Below are positions 43,175 through 53,964 of a DNA stretch of 64,000 nucleotides, in pieces. Position 1 is the stretch's first letter. Every line of letters starts with the position of its first letter. The DNA comes from Clostridia bacterium. GTDB lineage: Bacteria > Bacillota > Clostridia > Christensenellales > UMGS416. The stretch lies in contig JAFGUF010000032.1 of NCBI GenBank assembly GCA_016938675.1, positions 1 to 64,000 on the forward strand, in the 5' to 3' direction. The notes under the pieces were generated by a model. That model ran no database searches. It was given only the letters and a program-made list of their open reading frames with translations, and was not told the DNA's origin. Position numbers and translations under genes: made by a program.

Positions 43175-45433
43175 TTAGTTCTTGCCTTTGTAATAATTGA
43201 TCAGGCAGCCTTTAAGCAGGATATCCCGCTCAGGCTCTGTAATATCCTTAAGATAGAGCTCAATTTCACTTACTTTTCCGTTTGAGTATAATTTTCCTAT
43301 AATAGACTTATCAAGATTTTGTATGGCCTTTCTAATGCCTTCTAGATAAATCATATCGCCTCTTTCAAGCTGCAGTTCCTTTTTTACGGTGAAAGGAATC
43401 ATTCCCCAGTTGATGCAGTTACTTCTGTAGCGCTTTGTGGCGTACTCCAATGCGACGTTTGCGCAGCCGCCAAGGACTTTCTGGCATGAGGCGGCCTGCT
43501 CCCTTGCGGAGCCGTCGCCCGGCTTATTGGCATATATAAATGAGCCAATCATGGTGTTATTCATGTCAGTAGCGCCCAATGCCGTGATTGCGGTTTTGAA
43601 TTCACTATCGTTTACATCATCTGCGTTTTGCCTTTGCTCTTCCCACTTGAATACCTTTTTAGCAAATGGAACATAGTCCGGGTCTTTTCTGCTCAAAGTA
43701 AATTCAGCAAGCTTTAAGGGGTTTGAGCGGTAAGAGGAGGTATCGCCGGAGGGAATAAGCTCATCAGTTGTAGTCACTTCATCGTGTATTACGCTGGCAG
43801 CGGACATAAGAAGATTATCCTGCAGATTAATCATCTGCGGCCAATCCTTTATATTAGGACCGAGTATCAGCTCCACGTTATTATCAGGATACATAATTCC
43901 GCTGTATACTCTGTTTTCATATATTTTGCTGTTGTATTCGTATATTGCATCAGATACAAAAGGCTGAAGCTCAGTTGCCGGCGTTAATATTCCGCCGTTT
44001 GCCGCAGTGGCCGCTATGGAGCGTGCGTCCATCAGTGCAACTGCAGCCAGCTGCCCGTCGCCGGGCTTGCTGCCTTCTCGGTTTGGGAAGTTCCTTGTAT
44101 TGTGGCGGATAGAGAGCCCGCCGTTTCTCGGCACGTCGCCTGCGCCGAAGCATGGGCCGCAGAATGCTGTCTTTACAAGGCTTCCTGACTCAAACAATGT
44201 GTTGACAGCTCCTGATTTAACAAGAGCTGAATATATAGGCTGGCTTGAGGGGAATACTGACAGGGTAAATTCATCCACACCTATGGATTTGCCGTCAAGT
44301 ACGGATGCAGCAAATTCAATATTTTCATACATTCCGCCGCTGCAGCCGCCGATAATTCCCTGCTGCACTAAAACGCCTTGATCATTCAAAAATGTTGAAC
44401 TGTCGTATTTGAGATGCGCGCCTTTGTATCTTTCTTCAGCGTCTCTCTGCACTTTGTCGAATATCTCTTTGCGGTTTGCAATAACCTCTGCAACCGTATA
44501 GGTATTGCTTGGATGGAAGGGCAGCGCAATCATAGGCTCGATTTCGGATAAATCAATCTGAATCAGCTTATCATAGGCAACTACCTTTTCAAGCAGCATT
44601 TCTTTGTATGCTTCGCCGCGTCCGTGTATTTCGAGGTATTCCTTTACCTTTTTATCAGTAATCCATACAGAAGACAGGCACGTTGTTTCAGTTGTCATTA
44701 CGTCTATGCCGAACCTGTAGTCCATAGAGAGGCCTTCTATACCATCGCCGAAGAACTCCAGAACACAGTTTTTTACGAATCCATTTTTGAAGGTAGCTCC
44801 GATCAATGCCAACGCGACATCCTGCGGGCCTACTCCGAATTTTGGCTTACCTGTAAGCTGAACGCCTACCACACTGCATCTAGGCGCATCCCATGTCTTT
44901 TTAAGCAGCTGCTTTACAAGCTCCGGGCCGCCTTCGCCCACACCCATGCAGCCCAGTGCGCCGTAGCGTGTATGGCTGTCACTTCCCAGTATCATTTTTC
45001 CGGGAGCGGCCATCATTTCACGCATATATTGGTGGATTACCGCCTGATGGGGGGGAACAAAAACGCCGCCGTATTTTTTTGCGGCTGATAGGCCGAATAC
45101 GTGGTCGTCTTCGTTTATTGTTCCGCCGACTGCACACAATGAATTGTGGCAGCAAGTCAAAACATAGGGCAGGGGGAACGATTGAAGCCCGCTGGCACGT
45201 GCAGTTTGAATTATTCCAACAAAGGTTATATCGTGGGAAGCCATCGCGTCGAATGAAAGCATAAGGTGCTTGTCATTGTCTGATTTATTATGGCTGCTCA
45301 TTATTTTCCATGCGAGTGTATTATCTCTGGCTGATTCATTAAGAGCTAAACCATCAGCAGGAGAGTAGTCATTGTTCAAGAGTGGCTGTCCGTCTATGCA
45401 GTATGTAAGTTGATCTATTAATTTTACGCTCAT
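43175..45433 (-). CDS. Aconitase-family hydratase (YbhJ-like)
   Basis: 752 residues from the ATG at 45433, which overlaps the preceding stop as TAATG; a start 33 bases upstream is less likely. Aconitase superfamily: SHDITFVGIIQTARASG, GSDSHTRYGALG, VMTTETTCLSS, [4Fe-4S] ligand cysteines in IGGCSGG (about residue 364) and FCGPCFGAGD (about 425 and 428), and SIRHNTRNFPNREGS. It belongs to the less-studied hydratase branch that includes E. coli YbhJ rather than to citrate-cycle AcnA/AcnB. The reaction is unknown. Its place in an operon with homocysteine and folate methyltransferases is notable. Confidence 0.85.
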   Translation of the reverse strand: MSVKLIDQLTYCIDGQPLLNNDYSPADGLALNESARDNTLAWKIMSSHNKSDNDKHLMLSFDAMASHDITFVGIIQTARASGLQSFPLPYVLTCCHNSLCAVGGTINEDDHVFGLSAAKKYGGVFVPPHQAVIHQYMREMMAAPGKMILGSDSHTRYGALGCMGVGEGGPELVKQLLKKTWDAPRCSVVGVQLTGKPKFGVGPQDVALALIGATFKNGFVKNCVLEFFGDGIEGLSMDYRFGIDVMTTETTCLSSVWITDKKVKEYLEIHGRGEAYKEMLLEKVVAYDKLIQIDLSEIEPMIALPFHPSNTYTVAEVIANRKEIFDKVQRDAEERYKGAHLKYDSSTFLNDQGVLVQQGIIGGCSGGMYENIEFAASVLDGKSIGVDEFTLSVFPSSQPIYSALVKSGAVNTLFESGSLVKTAFCGPCFGAGDVPRNGGLSIRHNTRNFPNREGSKPGDGQLAAVALMDARSIAATAANGGILTPATELQPFVSDAIYEYNSKIYENRVYSGIMYPDNNVELILGPNIKDWPQMINLQDNLLMSAASVIHDEVTTTDELIPSGDTSSYRSNPLKLAEFTLSRKDPDYVPFAKKVFKWEEQRQNADDVNDSEFKTAITALGATDMNNTMIGSFIYANKPGDGSAREQAASCQKVLGGCANVALEYATKRYRSNCINWGMIPFTVKKELQLERGDMIYLEGIRKAIQNLDKSIIGKLYSNGKVSEIELYLKDITEPERDILLKGCLINYYKGKN

Positions 45434-47163
45434 TATCCCATTTCCTCTATCCAGTTCATGCACCATTCATCCTTGCCCGAAAGCAGGTACGATGCATTGA
45501 TTATTGCTTTTGTTTCTTTATTTACATGTACTATTCCTGTTGTAAGCCCCGCTGAAATCATCTGAGTTAAGAAAACCTCGTTAATTTTTGATTTTTCAGG
45601 CAGCCCGAAGGATATGTTTGATACACCGCCTGTTGTAAGGTATCCGTTATCCGTGCACCATCTGATGAATTCCAGCGTATTCAGCGCAGAGACTGTATTT
45701 GTAGAGATTGCCATTACGACGCCGTCAACCAACATTCTGTCTTTTTTTACGCCGTATTTTTCGCAGCAGTCTGTCAGCCTTTTGAGTCCTTCTTTTCTAT
45801 CGTCAGCTGTTAGTTCAGCCTTTCCTGTGAAGGGCAGAAGGATTATTACTGCGCCATACTTTGCTGCCAGCTTTATCATGTCTTCCATTCTATCAGAGTC
45901 TGCACTGGCGGAGTTAATTATCGCTCGGCCGCAGTATGTGCGCAGCGCTTTTTCCATTACTTCTGTGTTTGGTGAATCAAAGCACAGCGGAGCAGGGCAG
46001 AAGACTGGAAGTTCTGATGCTATTTTTGCCATTATGTTTTTTTCATCCACTTTTGCCGCTGAAATATTAATGTCAACTATATCTGCGCCTGCCATGTCCT
46101 GCTCAATTGCCAGGTCAATAACAGGTTGAATATTTCCGGCTACTAAATCCACAGCCAAGGCTTTTTTGCTTGTTGGGTTTATTCTCTCTCCGATTGAAAT
46201 AAACTTATCTGAATTTAATTTCACTGCTTTTGTGGGTGAAGAAACATACGTATCGGTGACCTTCTGGCGCTTTATTGGTGCCATAGGCCTTACGAACTCA
46301 TTTAATAGCTTGATATGTTCCGGCAGTGTGCCGCAGCAGCCGCCAATAAGTGTTACCCCTGCCTCAATCAGATGTTTGCATTCTTCTGCGAATTCAGCAG
46401 GCCCCATCGGAAAAACAGTTTTCCCGTCAATAATTTTGGGCAGGCCGGCATTGGGCTTTGCAAAAAGCGGCAGGTTGGTGACTGTCGACATTTTCTTTAT
46501 TACTTCTGCTATCTCAATTGGCCCAGTTGAGCAGTTCGCTCCTACTGCGTCAGCTCCTGCAGCTTCCAGTGCAATAGCAACGCATTCAGGGCTGTTGCCA
46601 GAGAGAGTCATTGAATTTGAGAAGGTCATAGATGCAATGATCGGCAGGTCGCAAAGCTCCCTAATCGCGATTACTGCGCATCTTGCTTCCTGCAGATCTA
46701 TAAATGTTTCTAATATAAATAAATCAACATTTTCTCTAAGGCTGTATGATACCTGCTCCTTGAAAATATCAACCATTTCATCGAAAGATAAATCACCCAT
46801 CGGAGAAAGGAATTTCCCTGTCGGGCCAAGCTCGCCTGCGACATAGGCATTTTCTTTTGCCGCCTGTTTGCTCAGGCTGCAGAGTGTCGTTGTTATCTTC
46901 TCTGCGTCCGTCAATCCGTGAGCTAAGAGCATCGGTGCAGTTGAGCCTAAAGTAGGCGTAAGAATAATTTCACTGCCGTTTTCAATGTATTCTGATTGCA
47001 GTGAAATAATGCTTTCCGGATTTTCCATTATAAATTTTTCAGGCACGTCAGAGCCGCTCATTCCCTTTGTGAGGGCGAGAGCCACGCCCGTGGAGCCGTC
47101 AAGCAGGCGGATATATTCCAGTGCCCATTCTCTAAATTCTTTTCTATTCATCTTAATCCTCAC
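45433..47163 (-). CDS. MetH-like homocysteine/folate methyltransferase core lacking the cobalamin domain
   Basis: 576 residues carrying only the first two modules of cobalamin-dependent methionine synthase. The homocysteine S-methyltransferase barrel (about residues 1-290) has zinc-ligand cysteines in GANCSTGP and IGGCCGT, and the pterin-binding (methyl-THF) domain (about 315-570) has SIGERINPTSKKAL and ADIVDINISAA. The B12-binding and reactivation modules are absent, so a separate corrinoid protein must carry the methyl group. The start needs confirmation; it shares one base with the stop of the upstream gene. Confidence 0.87.
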   Translation of the reverse strand: MRIKMNRKEFREWALEYIRLLDGSTGVALALTKGMSGSDVPEKFIMENPESIISLQSEYIENGSEIILTPTLGSTAPMLLAHGLTDAEKITTTLCSLSKQAAKENAYVAGELGPTGKFLSPMGDLSFDEMVDIFKEQVSYSLRENVDLFILETFIDLQEARCAVIAIRELCDLPIIASMTFSNSMTLSGNSPECVAIALEAAGADAVGANCSTGPIEIAEVIKKMSTVTNLPLFAKPNAGLPKIIDGKTVFPMGPAEFAEECKHLIEAGVTLIGGCCGTLPEHIKLLNEFVRPMAPIKRQKVTDTYVSSPTKAVKLNSDKFISIGERINPTSKKALAVDLVAGNIQPVIDLAIEQDMAGADIVDINISAAKVDEKNIMAKIASELPVFCPAPLCFDSPNTEVMEKALRTYCGRAIINSASADSDRMEDMIKLAAKYGAVIILLPFTGKAELTADDRKEGLKRLTDCCEKYGVKKDRMLVDGVVMAISTNTVSALNTLEFIRWCTDNGYLTTGGVSNISFGLPEKSKINEVFLTQMISAGLTTGIVHVNKETKAIINASYLLSGKDEWCMNWIEEMG

Positions 47164-48944
47164 TAAGAATTATTATTAATATAGTCAATTATCCTTCTGA
47201 CACAGGAAATTCTGCCGAAAGGTGGCATGATATAGAGCCCGTCGGCATACTGAAGGGATTTAACGGCGATTTCGCCGACAACATTGCAGCCGTATTCCTC
47301 CGCGGCGTTAGCATCAGTAATCTTAGAAAAGCCTTCAATTATGTCATTAGGTATATTAATATCCGGCACTTCATTGCTTAAAAACAAAGCGTTTTTGTAT
47401 GTAACAGGCGGCATTATGCCTACATATAATTTTGCGTTGAATTTCTCTTTGAATTCCTTTACTCTTTCAATATCGCTTTCTGAAAAAATAGGCTGGGATA
47501 GAAATCCAGTTGCTCCGGCGTCGACTTTGCTCTGTGTTCTTTTTAAAACAGCGTCAAAATTCTTGGCTGCTAAATTAACAGCGCCATATATTTTGATAGG
47601 AGCATCGCAGAAAATCTCGTTGTTCATGTGCGAGACCAGCTGCATCAGATTGATTGAAGAAATATTAAAGACGCTCTTTATGTCATCCCGCCCGCCTGCC
47701 GCAACGGGGTCGCCTGTTACGCAGAGAAGGCTTCTTAATCCCAGCGCCCATCCGGCGAGGATATCAGACTGCATGGCTATTATATTTCTGTCCCTGCAGC
47801 ACATATGAACTAATGTATTAAGCTTTGCCTTGCTCCTTATTTCAGATGAAATAATAAGCGGATTCATTCTTGTTCGTGCAAGAGGAGAGTCTGGGAGAGT
47901 CACCTGATCTATTCCGAGATCGCTGACTAAATGACACTTATTCAGCAGGCTGGGAAGCTTGCTTGTAGTAGGCGGCGAAAGCTCCACGAATATATCGACG
48001 TTGGTTTTTGCAATTTCCTTTGTATATTCATCCGCCTCTTCATATGCTGATTCTTCAACTTTATTCAAGCCTTTATTTTTATAGGAATCAACCAGAGCAA
48101 ATATATGAGCCGGTGTAGTGCCGCAGCATCCACCGACAAAAGTAACGCCTGTTTTTATTACATCCAGCATTATCTGGACGAAATAGCCTTCGGCCTCATT
48201 GTATATCTGCCTGCCTTCGTATAGAGAAGGAAAGCTGGCGTTAGGCAATGCCGAAAGAGGTTTGCTTGTCAGCTTCACTGCCTTTTTAACATGAGACAGT
48301 ATGTGAGCTGGGCCGCTGGCGCAGTTGAAGCCTATAGAGTCGCAGGGCAGGCTGTTGAATGCCTCGACGACGCTTTCAATGCCTAGTGCACTTTTTGTGA
48401 AACCGTCGGGACGAAAAGCAAACTGGCATATGATGTATGCGTCGCTTTTGCTGCGAAGGTATTCAACCGCTTTATCAAGAGGAGAAATATCAGACATTGT
48501 TTCGAAAACGAAAACTTCTGCGCCCTCATCTAAAAATATGTCTATAATTCTTTTATATTCTTCCAAAATTGCAGAGGAGTCTATATTTTCATTCTCATAT
48601 GGGTTGAAGTTAACAGGGCCGATATCTGCGCAAGGAAAGCATAAATCAAATTGAGAAGCTGTATTTGCTGCTATCTTAAAGCCGCTTCTGATTATTTTTT
48701 CGCTTTCTGCTTCGTCCATATATTCATTAAACCGATTTGCTGAATATGTGTTTGTACGGAGTAGGTTTGCACCGGCCTCAGCGTATTGTTTATGTATTTT
48801 TTCAGTGCGTTCGGGGGAGCTAATGTTGGCTGCTTCACAGTTCTCCTCATTAAAAAGCAGCGAAAAATAGGTGCCGAAGGCACCATCAAAGAAAAGAACA
48901 TTGTCTTTAGCAAGACTTCTTATTTTTTCCGCCGTTTTTGACAT
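47163..48944 (-). CDS. Bifunctional homocysteine S-methyltransferase / methylenetetrahydrofolate reductase (YitJ type)
   Basis: 593 residues. The N-terminal homocysteine methyltransferase domain, about 1-290, has FFDGAFGTY, FNCASGPAH and GGCCGTTPAH (zinc cysteines). The C-terminal domain, about 305-593, is a MetF-type methylene-THF reductase with VTGDPVAAGG, FLSQPIF and GIMPPV. It fits the B. subtilis YitJ/BhmT-MTHFR fusion. It starts the minus-strand operon; no SAM riboswitch (S-box) was recognised in the 220 bp upstream, although such enzymes are often S-box controlled. AATAAGGAATAAACGG precedes the ATG. Role: methyl supply for methionine. Confidence 0.9.
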   Translation of the reverse strand: MSKTAEKIRSLAKDNVLFFDGAFGTYFSLLFNEENCEAANISSPERTEKIHKQYAEAGANLLRTNTYSANRFNEYMDEAESEKIIRSGFKIAANTASQFDLCFPCADIGPVNFNPYENENIDSSAILEEYKRIIDIFLDEGAEVFVFETMSDISPLDKAVEYLRSKSDAYIICQFAFRPDGFTKSALGIESVVEAFNSLPCDSIGFNCASGPAHILSHVKKAVKLTSKPLSALPNASFPSLYEGRQIYNEAEGYFVQIMLDVIKTGVTFVGGCCGTTPAHIFALVDSYKNKGLNKVEESAYEEADEYTKEIAKTNVDIFVELSPPTTSKLPSLLNKCHLVSDLGIDQVTLPDSPLARTRMNPLIISSEIRSKAKLNTLVHMCCRDRNIIAMQSDILAGWALGLRSLLCVTGDPVAAGGRDDIKSVFNISSINLMQLVSHMNNEIFCDAPIKIYGAVNLAAKNFDAVLKRTQSKVDAGATGFLSQPIFSESDIERVKEFKEKFNAKLYVGIMPPVTYKNALFLSNEVPDINIPNDIIEGFSKITDANAAEEYGCNVVGEIAVKSLQYADGLYIMPPFGRISCVRRIIDYINNNS

Positions 48945-49183
48945 CCGTTTATTCCTTATCCCTGAAAAAATGCTTTAAATAAATATATATTAAAAGTGTT
49001 TATATGTCAATTATTAATGAGAAATATACATACAGATGTTAAATTATGCACAAGGCGTTCGAAAAACCAGAATCCAAAGTAATTATAGCAATTATATATA
49101 AATATAGGCTGCTTTAGCTTGTTTCTATGCCTGAATAATGCTAATATAATATTAATAGAAAAATGCTTAATGCGGGGGATAAT

Positions 49184-49630
49184 TTGAACAGCACAGAAAT
49201 TAATCAAATGACGAATGAAATACTAAAGGAACTATTTCATCAGATTATGAATATTCAGGAGAAGTTTGTTGACAGCTCTTCTGATATTAAATTGAGCAGA
49301 ACAGAGATCCATATTATAGAAATAATAGGTGACTGCCCCGGCTCAATACTTACCGATATCGCGAGCAAAATGTATATTACCAAAGCAACGGCAAGCGTAA
49401 GCATAAATAGGCTGATAGCAAAAGGCCTGCTTAAAAGGATGCAGTTGGAAAATGATAAAAGAAAGCAAGGCCTTGCTCTGACTGACGAGGGAAGAAAATG
49501 CTATGATGCACATGGAGAATTCCACAATCAGCTTATTGAGGCACTGACCAGAGACTTCAATCTCAACGAAAGGCAGGAGCTCGTAAAAGGCCTTAAGCAG
49601 ATGCTTGATTTTTTCAAGGAGTTTTATTGA
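49184..49630 (+). CDS. MarR-family transcriptional regulator
   Basis: Winged-helix regulator of 148 residues. The start at TTG 49184 is preferred because GGGGG lies six bases upstream; an in-frame ATG at 49163 has no ribosome site. The DNA-binding region spans about residues 45-105: ILTDIASKMYITKATASVSINRLIAKGLLKR (recognition helix TKATASVSINRL) with a wing QLENDKRKQGLALTDEG. It sits divergently from the methyl-transfer operon and upstream of purR. Target and ligand are unknown. Confidence 0.85.
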   Translation: MNSTEINQMTNEILKELFHQIMNIQEKFVDSSSDIKLSRTEIHIIEIIGDCPGSILTDIASKMYITKATASVSINRLIAKGLLKRMQLENDKRKQGLALTDEGRKCYDAHGEFHNQLIEALTRDFNLNERQELVKGLKQMLDFFKEFY

Positions 49631-49742
49631 GATGAGAATTAAAAACTAAGATTTGCTAAAAAATACTGGTAAATCAATAAAAAACGAATTATAATAGAGA
49701 AAAAGATAATAATATTCGTCTGTTGTGAAAGGGATTAGCTTA

Positions 49743-50555
49743 ATGGAGAAAGTAAAAAGAAACGAGAGGGTCAGCGCAATTGTAGAAATGCTTTCTGACA
49801 ATCCGAATAAGATTTTCACATTATCATATTTTTCTGACTTGTTCGGCTCCGCCAAATCCACGATTTCTGAAGATGTAGCCATAGCGCAGGATTCCATTGA
49901 AAAATACAGCCTGGGGAAAATAGAGACAGTACCTGGGGCAGCAGGCGGAGTGAAATACATCCCATACAAAAAAAATGACTGCAAAAAGTTCGTTGAGGAG
50001 ATATGCTCTACTTTGAGAGACGGAGACAGAATCCTTCCCGGCGGCTTTCTTTATATGCTTGACGTTTTGTCCCATCCGGCAACCGTATCAAAAATGGGCG
50101 AAATGCTGGCAATGGAATTTTATAAAGCAAATCCCGATTTCGTGATGACTATTGAGACAAAGGGCATACCTGTGGCGCTGATGGCTGCAAAAAGCCTGAA
50201 TATTCCGTTGCTAATAGCCAGAAGAGATGCTAAAATAAGTGACGGCTCGGCCGTTTCTATAAATTACGTAACCGGAACCACAGGAAGAATACAGACTATG
50301 TCGCTGCCCAAAAGAGCAGTAAGTAACGGACAGAGAGCCCTAATTATAGATGATTTCATGAAAGGCGGCGGCAGCGCGAAAGGCCTCGCCGACATGATGA
50401 AAGAATTTGCAATTAGCGTTGTGGGTGTGGGCGTAGTTATGGCGACAAAACATCCGGAAGTAAAGCGCGTGAAAGAATATAAATCCCTGATGGAGCTTGT
50501 AAACGTTGACGAAATAAACAGAGCGGTCGACGTAAGGCCATCTGAATGGGTATAA
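49743..50555 (+). CDS. purR: Pur operon repressor PurR
   Basis: 270 residues from the ATG at 49743 (AAAGGGA eight bases upstream). Gram-positive PurR: N-terminal winged helix (about 1-72; FTLSYFSDLFGSAKSTISEDV) and a C-terminal phosphoribosyltransferase-like PRPP-binding domain (ALIIDDFMKGGGSAKGL). It represses purine genes and is antagonised by PRPP. It lies directly upstream of glmU and prs, the PRPP synthetase gene, as in many Firmicutes, though yabJ and spoVG, often found between them, are absent here. Confidence 0.93.
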   Translation: MEKVKRNERVSAIVEMLSDNPNKIFTLSYFSDLFGSAKSTISEDVAIAQDSIEKYSLGKIETVPGAAGGVKYIPYKKNDCKKFVEEICSTLRDGDRILPGGFLYMLDVLSHPATVSKMGEMLAMEFYKANPDFVMTIETKGIPVALMAAKSLNIPLLIARRDAKISDGSAVSINYVTGTTGRIQTMSLPKRAVSNGQRALIIDDFMKGGGSAKGLADMMKEFAISVVGVGVVMATKHPEVKRVKEYKSLMELVNVDEINRAVDVRPSEWV

Positions 50556-50571
50556 AGCAATTGAGGAGCAT

Positions 50572-51918
50572 ATGAAAGTAAAAGGTATAATATTAGCAGC
50601 GGGTAAGGGAACGAGAATGAAATCCGATATCCCGAAGGTATTGCATAGGGCAGCGGGCAGGACAATGGCTGAATGGGCTGTCAACTCCGCATTATCAGTG
50701 GATGAAAAACCAACTGTGGTTGTTGGCCATTCCAAGGAAGAAGTGATGCAGATACTTGAAGGTAAGGCGGATTTTGTATTCCAGTTGGAGCAAAAAGGCA
50801 CTGGCCATGCTGTAATGATGGCAAAAGAAAATATAAAGGGCAGTGACTATACAGTCATAACATACGGCGATATGATACTGCTTAGAAAAGAAAGCATTGA
50901 AGGCCTTGTTGATTTGACGATCAATGAAAATCTTGACGCTGCAGTTTTAACTGCCTTTGCTGATGACCCAACCGGGCTTGGAAGAATAATAAACAATTCT
51001 GAAGGCTATGTAGAAAAAATAGTAGAGCATAGAGACGCAAATGAAGAGCAGCTAAAAATAAATGAGATAAATACCGGTGTGTTCTGCTTCAAATCGGATG
51101 CTTTGCTTGATGCACTTGGAAAAATTGGCTGCGACAATTCGCAGGGCGAGTATTACCTGACTGATGCGGTGGAAATAATCAATAAATCAGGCGGCAGAAT
51201 AAAAAGCGCTCACTGCGATGCTTTGGAAGCATTGGGCACAAATGACAGGGCCCAGCTTGCACTTTCTGCTAAAGAACTCAGAAGAAGAATAAACAACGAG
51301 CACATGATAAACGGAGTAACCCTGATAGATCCTGACAATACATATATAGATGCGGATGTGAAAATAGGCAATGATACTATAATATATCCAGGGTGCGTAA
51401 TTGAAGGGAAAACAGAAATCGGATCAGGGTGCGTAATATATGGCGCAACAAATATAAAAGACTCAAAGATTGCTGAGAATGTAACAATAAAGGCGTCTAA
51501 CATATTGCATAGCAGCGTAGGAAGCGGAACGAATGTTGGCCCGAATGCGTACCTGCGCCCGAAATCAAAAATAGGGAAAAACTGCAAGATAGGCGATTTC
51601 GTTGAAATTAAAAATTCTGATATTGGGGACGATACAAAAATCTCACATCTCACCTATGTGGGAGATGCCGATATAGGGAAGGATGTAAACCTAGGCTGCG
51701 GTGTTGTGGTTGTAAACTATGACGGCAAAAACAAAAACCGCACTGTAGTAGAGGACAATGCTTTCGTAGGCTGCAATACCAATCTTGTATCCCCGGTGAG
51801 GGTAGGCAAGGGTGCCTATACTGCCGCTGGTTCAACTATTACTGAAGACGTGCCGGAAGGTGCGCTTGCAATTGCGAGAAGCAGACAGATCAATAAAGAA
51901 GACTGGAAAAAGAAATAA
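50572..51918 (+). CDS. glmU: Bifunctional N-acetylglucosamine-1-phosphate uridyltransferase / glucosamine-1-phosphate acetyltransferase
   Basis: 448 residues. The N-terminal nucleotidyltransferase domain (LAAGKGTRMKSDIPKVLH, TYGDMILL) occupies about 1-230. The C-terminal left-handed beta-helix of hexapeptide repeats runs from about 250 (TYIDADVKIGNDTIIYPG) and includes the acetyltransferase active-site region YLRPKSKIG and VNYDGKNKNRT. It makes UDP-GlcNAc for cell wall synthesis. It starts 16 bp after purR with a GAGGAGC site. Confidence 0.96.
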   Translation: MKVKGIILAAGKGTRMKSDIPKVLHRAAGRTMAEWAVNSALSVDEKPTVVVGHSKEEVMQILEGKADFVFQLEQKGTGHAVMMAKENIKGSDYTVITYGDMILLRKESIEGLVDLTINENLDAAVLTAFADDPTGLGRIINNSEGYVEKIVEHRDANEEQLKINEINTGVFCFKSDALLDALGKIGCDNSQGEYYLTDAVEIINKSGGRIKSAHCDALEALGTNDRAQLALSAKELRRRINNEHMINGVTLIDPDNTYIDADVKIGNDTIIYPGCVIEGKTEIGSGCVIYGATNIKDSKIAENVTIKASNILHSSVGSGTNVGPNAYLRPKSKIGKNCKIGDFVEIKNSDIGDDTKISHLTYVGDADIGKDVNLGCGVVVVNYDGKNKNRTVVEDNAFVGCNTNLVSPVRVGKGAYTAAGSTITEDVPEGALAIARSRQINKEDWKKK

Positions 51919-51951
51919 AATAAGCACAAAGGAGTGCAGGAGACATTAATT

Positions 51952-52953
51952 ATGGGCAGAAATGGCGCAATAAAGCTATTCGATGTAGGTTCTAACACAA
52001 AATTAACAACTGAAATTGCTAAACTTTTGGAGATACCTGTCGGCCTTAATAAGGTTGAAAAGTTCAGTGACGGTGAAACATCTGTGCAGATATTAGAGAC
52101 CGTTAGAGGATGCGACGTATTCCTTATACAGAGCACCAGCTGCCCGACAAATGACCACCTGATGGAACTGCTCATCATGATAGACGGAGCAAAAAGAGCC
52201 TCAGCCAGAAGAATAACGGCAGTAATACCGTATTTCGGATATGCTAGGCAGGACAGAAAGACCAGGGCAAGAGACCCGATTACAGCAAAGCTTGTAGCAA
52301 ACCTTTTGACATCAGCCGGCGCGGACAGAGTGCTTACGATGGATTTGCATGCGCCGCAGATACAAGGATTTTTCGATATACCGACAGACAACCTTTTGGG
52401 TATGCCAATACTTATTGCTCATTACCTGCAAAGGCTATTTATAGGCGACGACCTAGTAATAGTAGGGCCTGATTTAGGATCAGTAAATAGGTCAAGGAAC
52501 TTCGCAAGTACAGTAAACTGTCCGCTTGCAATAATCGAAAAAAGGCGCCCAAAGGCCAATCAATCAGAAGTAATGAATGTAATAGGCTCGGTTGAAGGCA
52601 AGAGAGTGCTGCTGGTTGACGACATGATAGACACAGCCGGAACAATAGTTAAGAGCGCGCAGGCGCTGAGGGAGCATGGAGCAACGGAAGTATATGCATG
52701 CTGCACGCATGGAGTGCTCTCAGGGGAAGCTGTTGATAAAATAAACGAATCATGCATTAAAGAGCTGGTAATGACAAACACAATTGAACTACCGGAGGAA
52801 AAGAACATAGATAAGATAAGGGTGCTCTCAGTTGCGCCAATGTTCGCAGAAGCCATTGAGAGAATATACGAAGATATGCCTGTTAGCTCACTATTTACAA
52901 AGGCGCCGACTAACATACGCCCGATAGGAGTACAGCAGTCTATAAATTTATAA
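51952..52953 (+). CDS. prs: Ribose-phosphate pyrophosphokinase
   Basis: 333 residues from the ATG at 51952 (GCAGGAGA nine bases upstream). PRPP synthetase: FSDGETSVQ, PYFGYARQDRKTRARDPITAKLVA (ATP-binding flexible loop), TMDLHAPQIQGFFDIP and the PRPP-binding loop VLLVDDMIDTAGTI. It supplies PRPP for nucleotide, histidine and tryptophan synthesis. The 55-residue gap region between the PRPP loop and the C-terminus is normal. Placed after glmU in the standard Firmicute order. Confidence 0.95.
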   Translation: MGRNGAIKLFDVGSNTKLTTEIAKLLEIPVGLNKVEKFSDGETSVQILETVRGCDVFLIQSTSCPTNDHLMELLIMIDGAKRASARRITAVIPYFGYARQDRKTRARDPITAKLVANLLTSAGADRVLTMDLHAPQIQGFFDIPTDNLLGMPILIAHYLQRLFIGDDLVIVGPDLGSVNRSRNFASTVNCPLAIIEKRRPKANQSEVMNVIGSVEGKRVLLVDDMIDTAGTIVKSAQALREHGATEVYACCTHGVLSGEAVDKINESCIKELVMTNTIELPEEKNIDKIRVLSVAPMFAEAIERIYEDMPVSSLFTKAPTNIRPIGVQQSINL

Positions 52954-52966
52954 GATTATTTTTTAG

Positions 52967-53905
<939 letters not shown>

Positions 53906-53927
53906 AAAAGCTATAAATTAGAATATA

Positions 53928-53964
53928 AATACCCGGAGAAAGAATATATTTCCCCGGGTATTTT
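53928..53964 (+). terminator. Terminator after fba
   Basis: AATACCCGG (53928-53936) pairs with CCGGGTATT (53954-53962) and is followed by TTAT; A-rich on the left, so it may also work in reverse. Confidence 0.8.

Noticed and set aside
48945-49160. SAM (S-box) riboswitch ahead of the YitJ-type gene
   Set aside because: The conserved CTTATCAAGAG-type core and the following stems were not found in this AT-rich interval.
49163-49183. ATG start for the MarR regulator at 49163
   Set aside because: There is no ribosome site before it, whereas TTG 49184 has GGGGG at a suitable distance.
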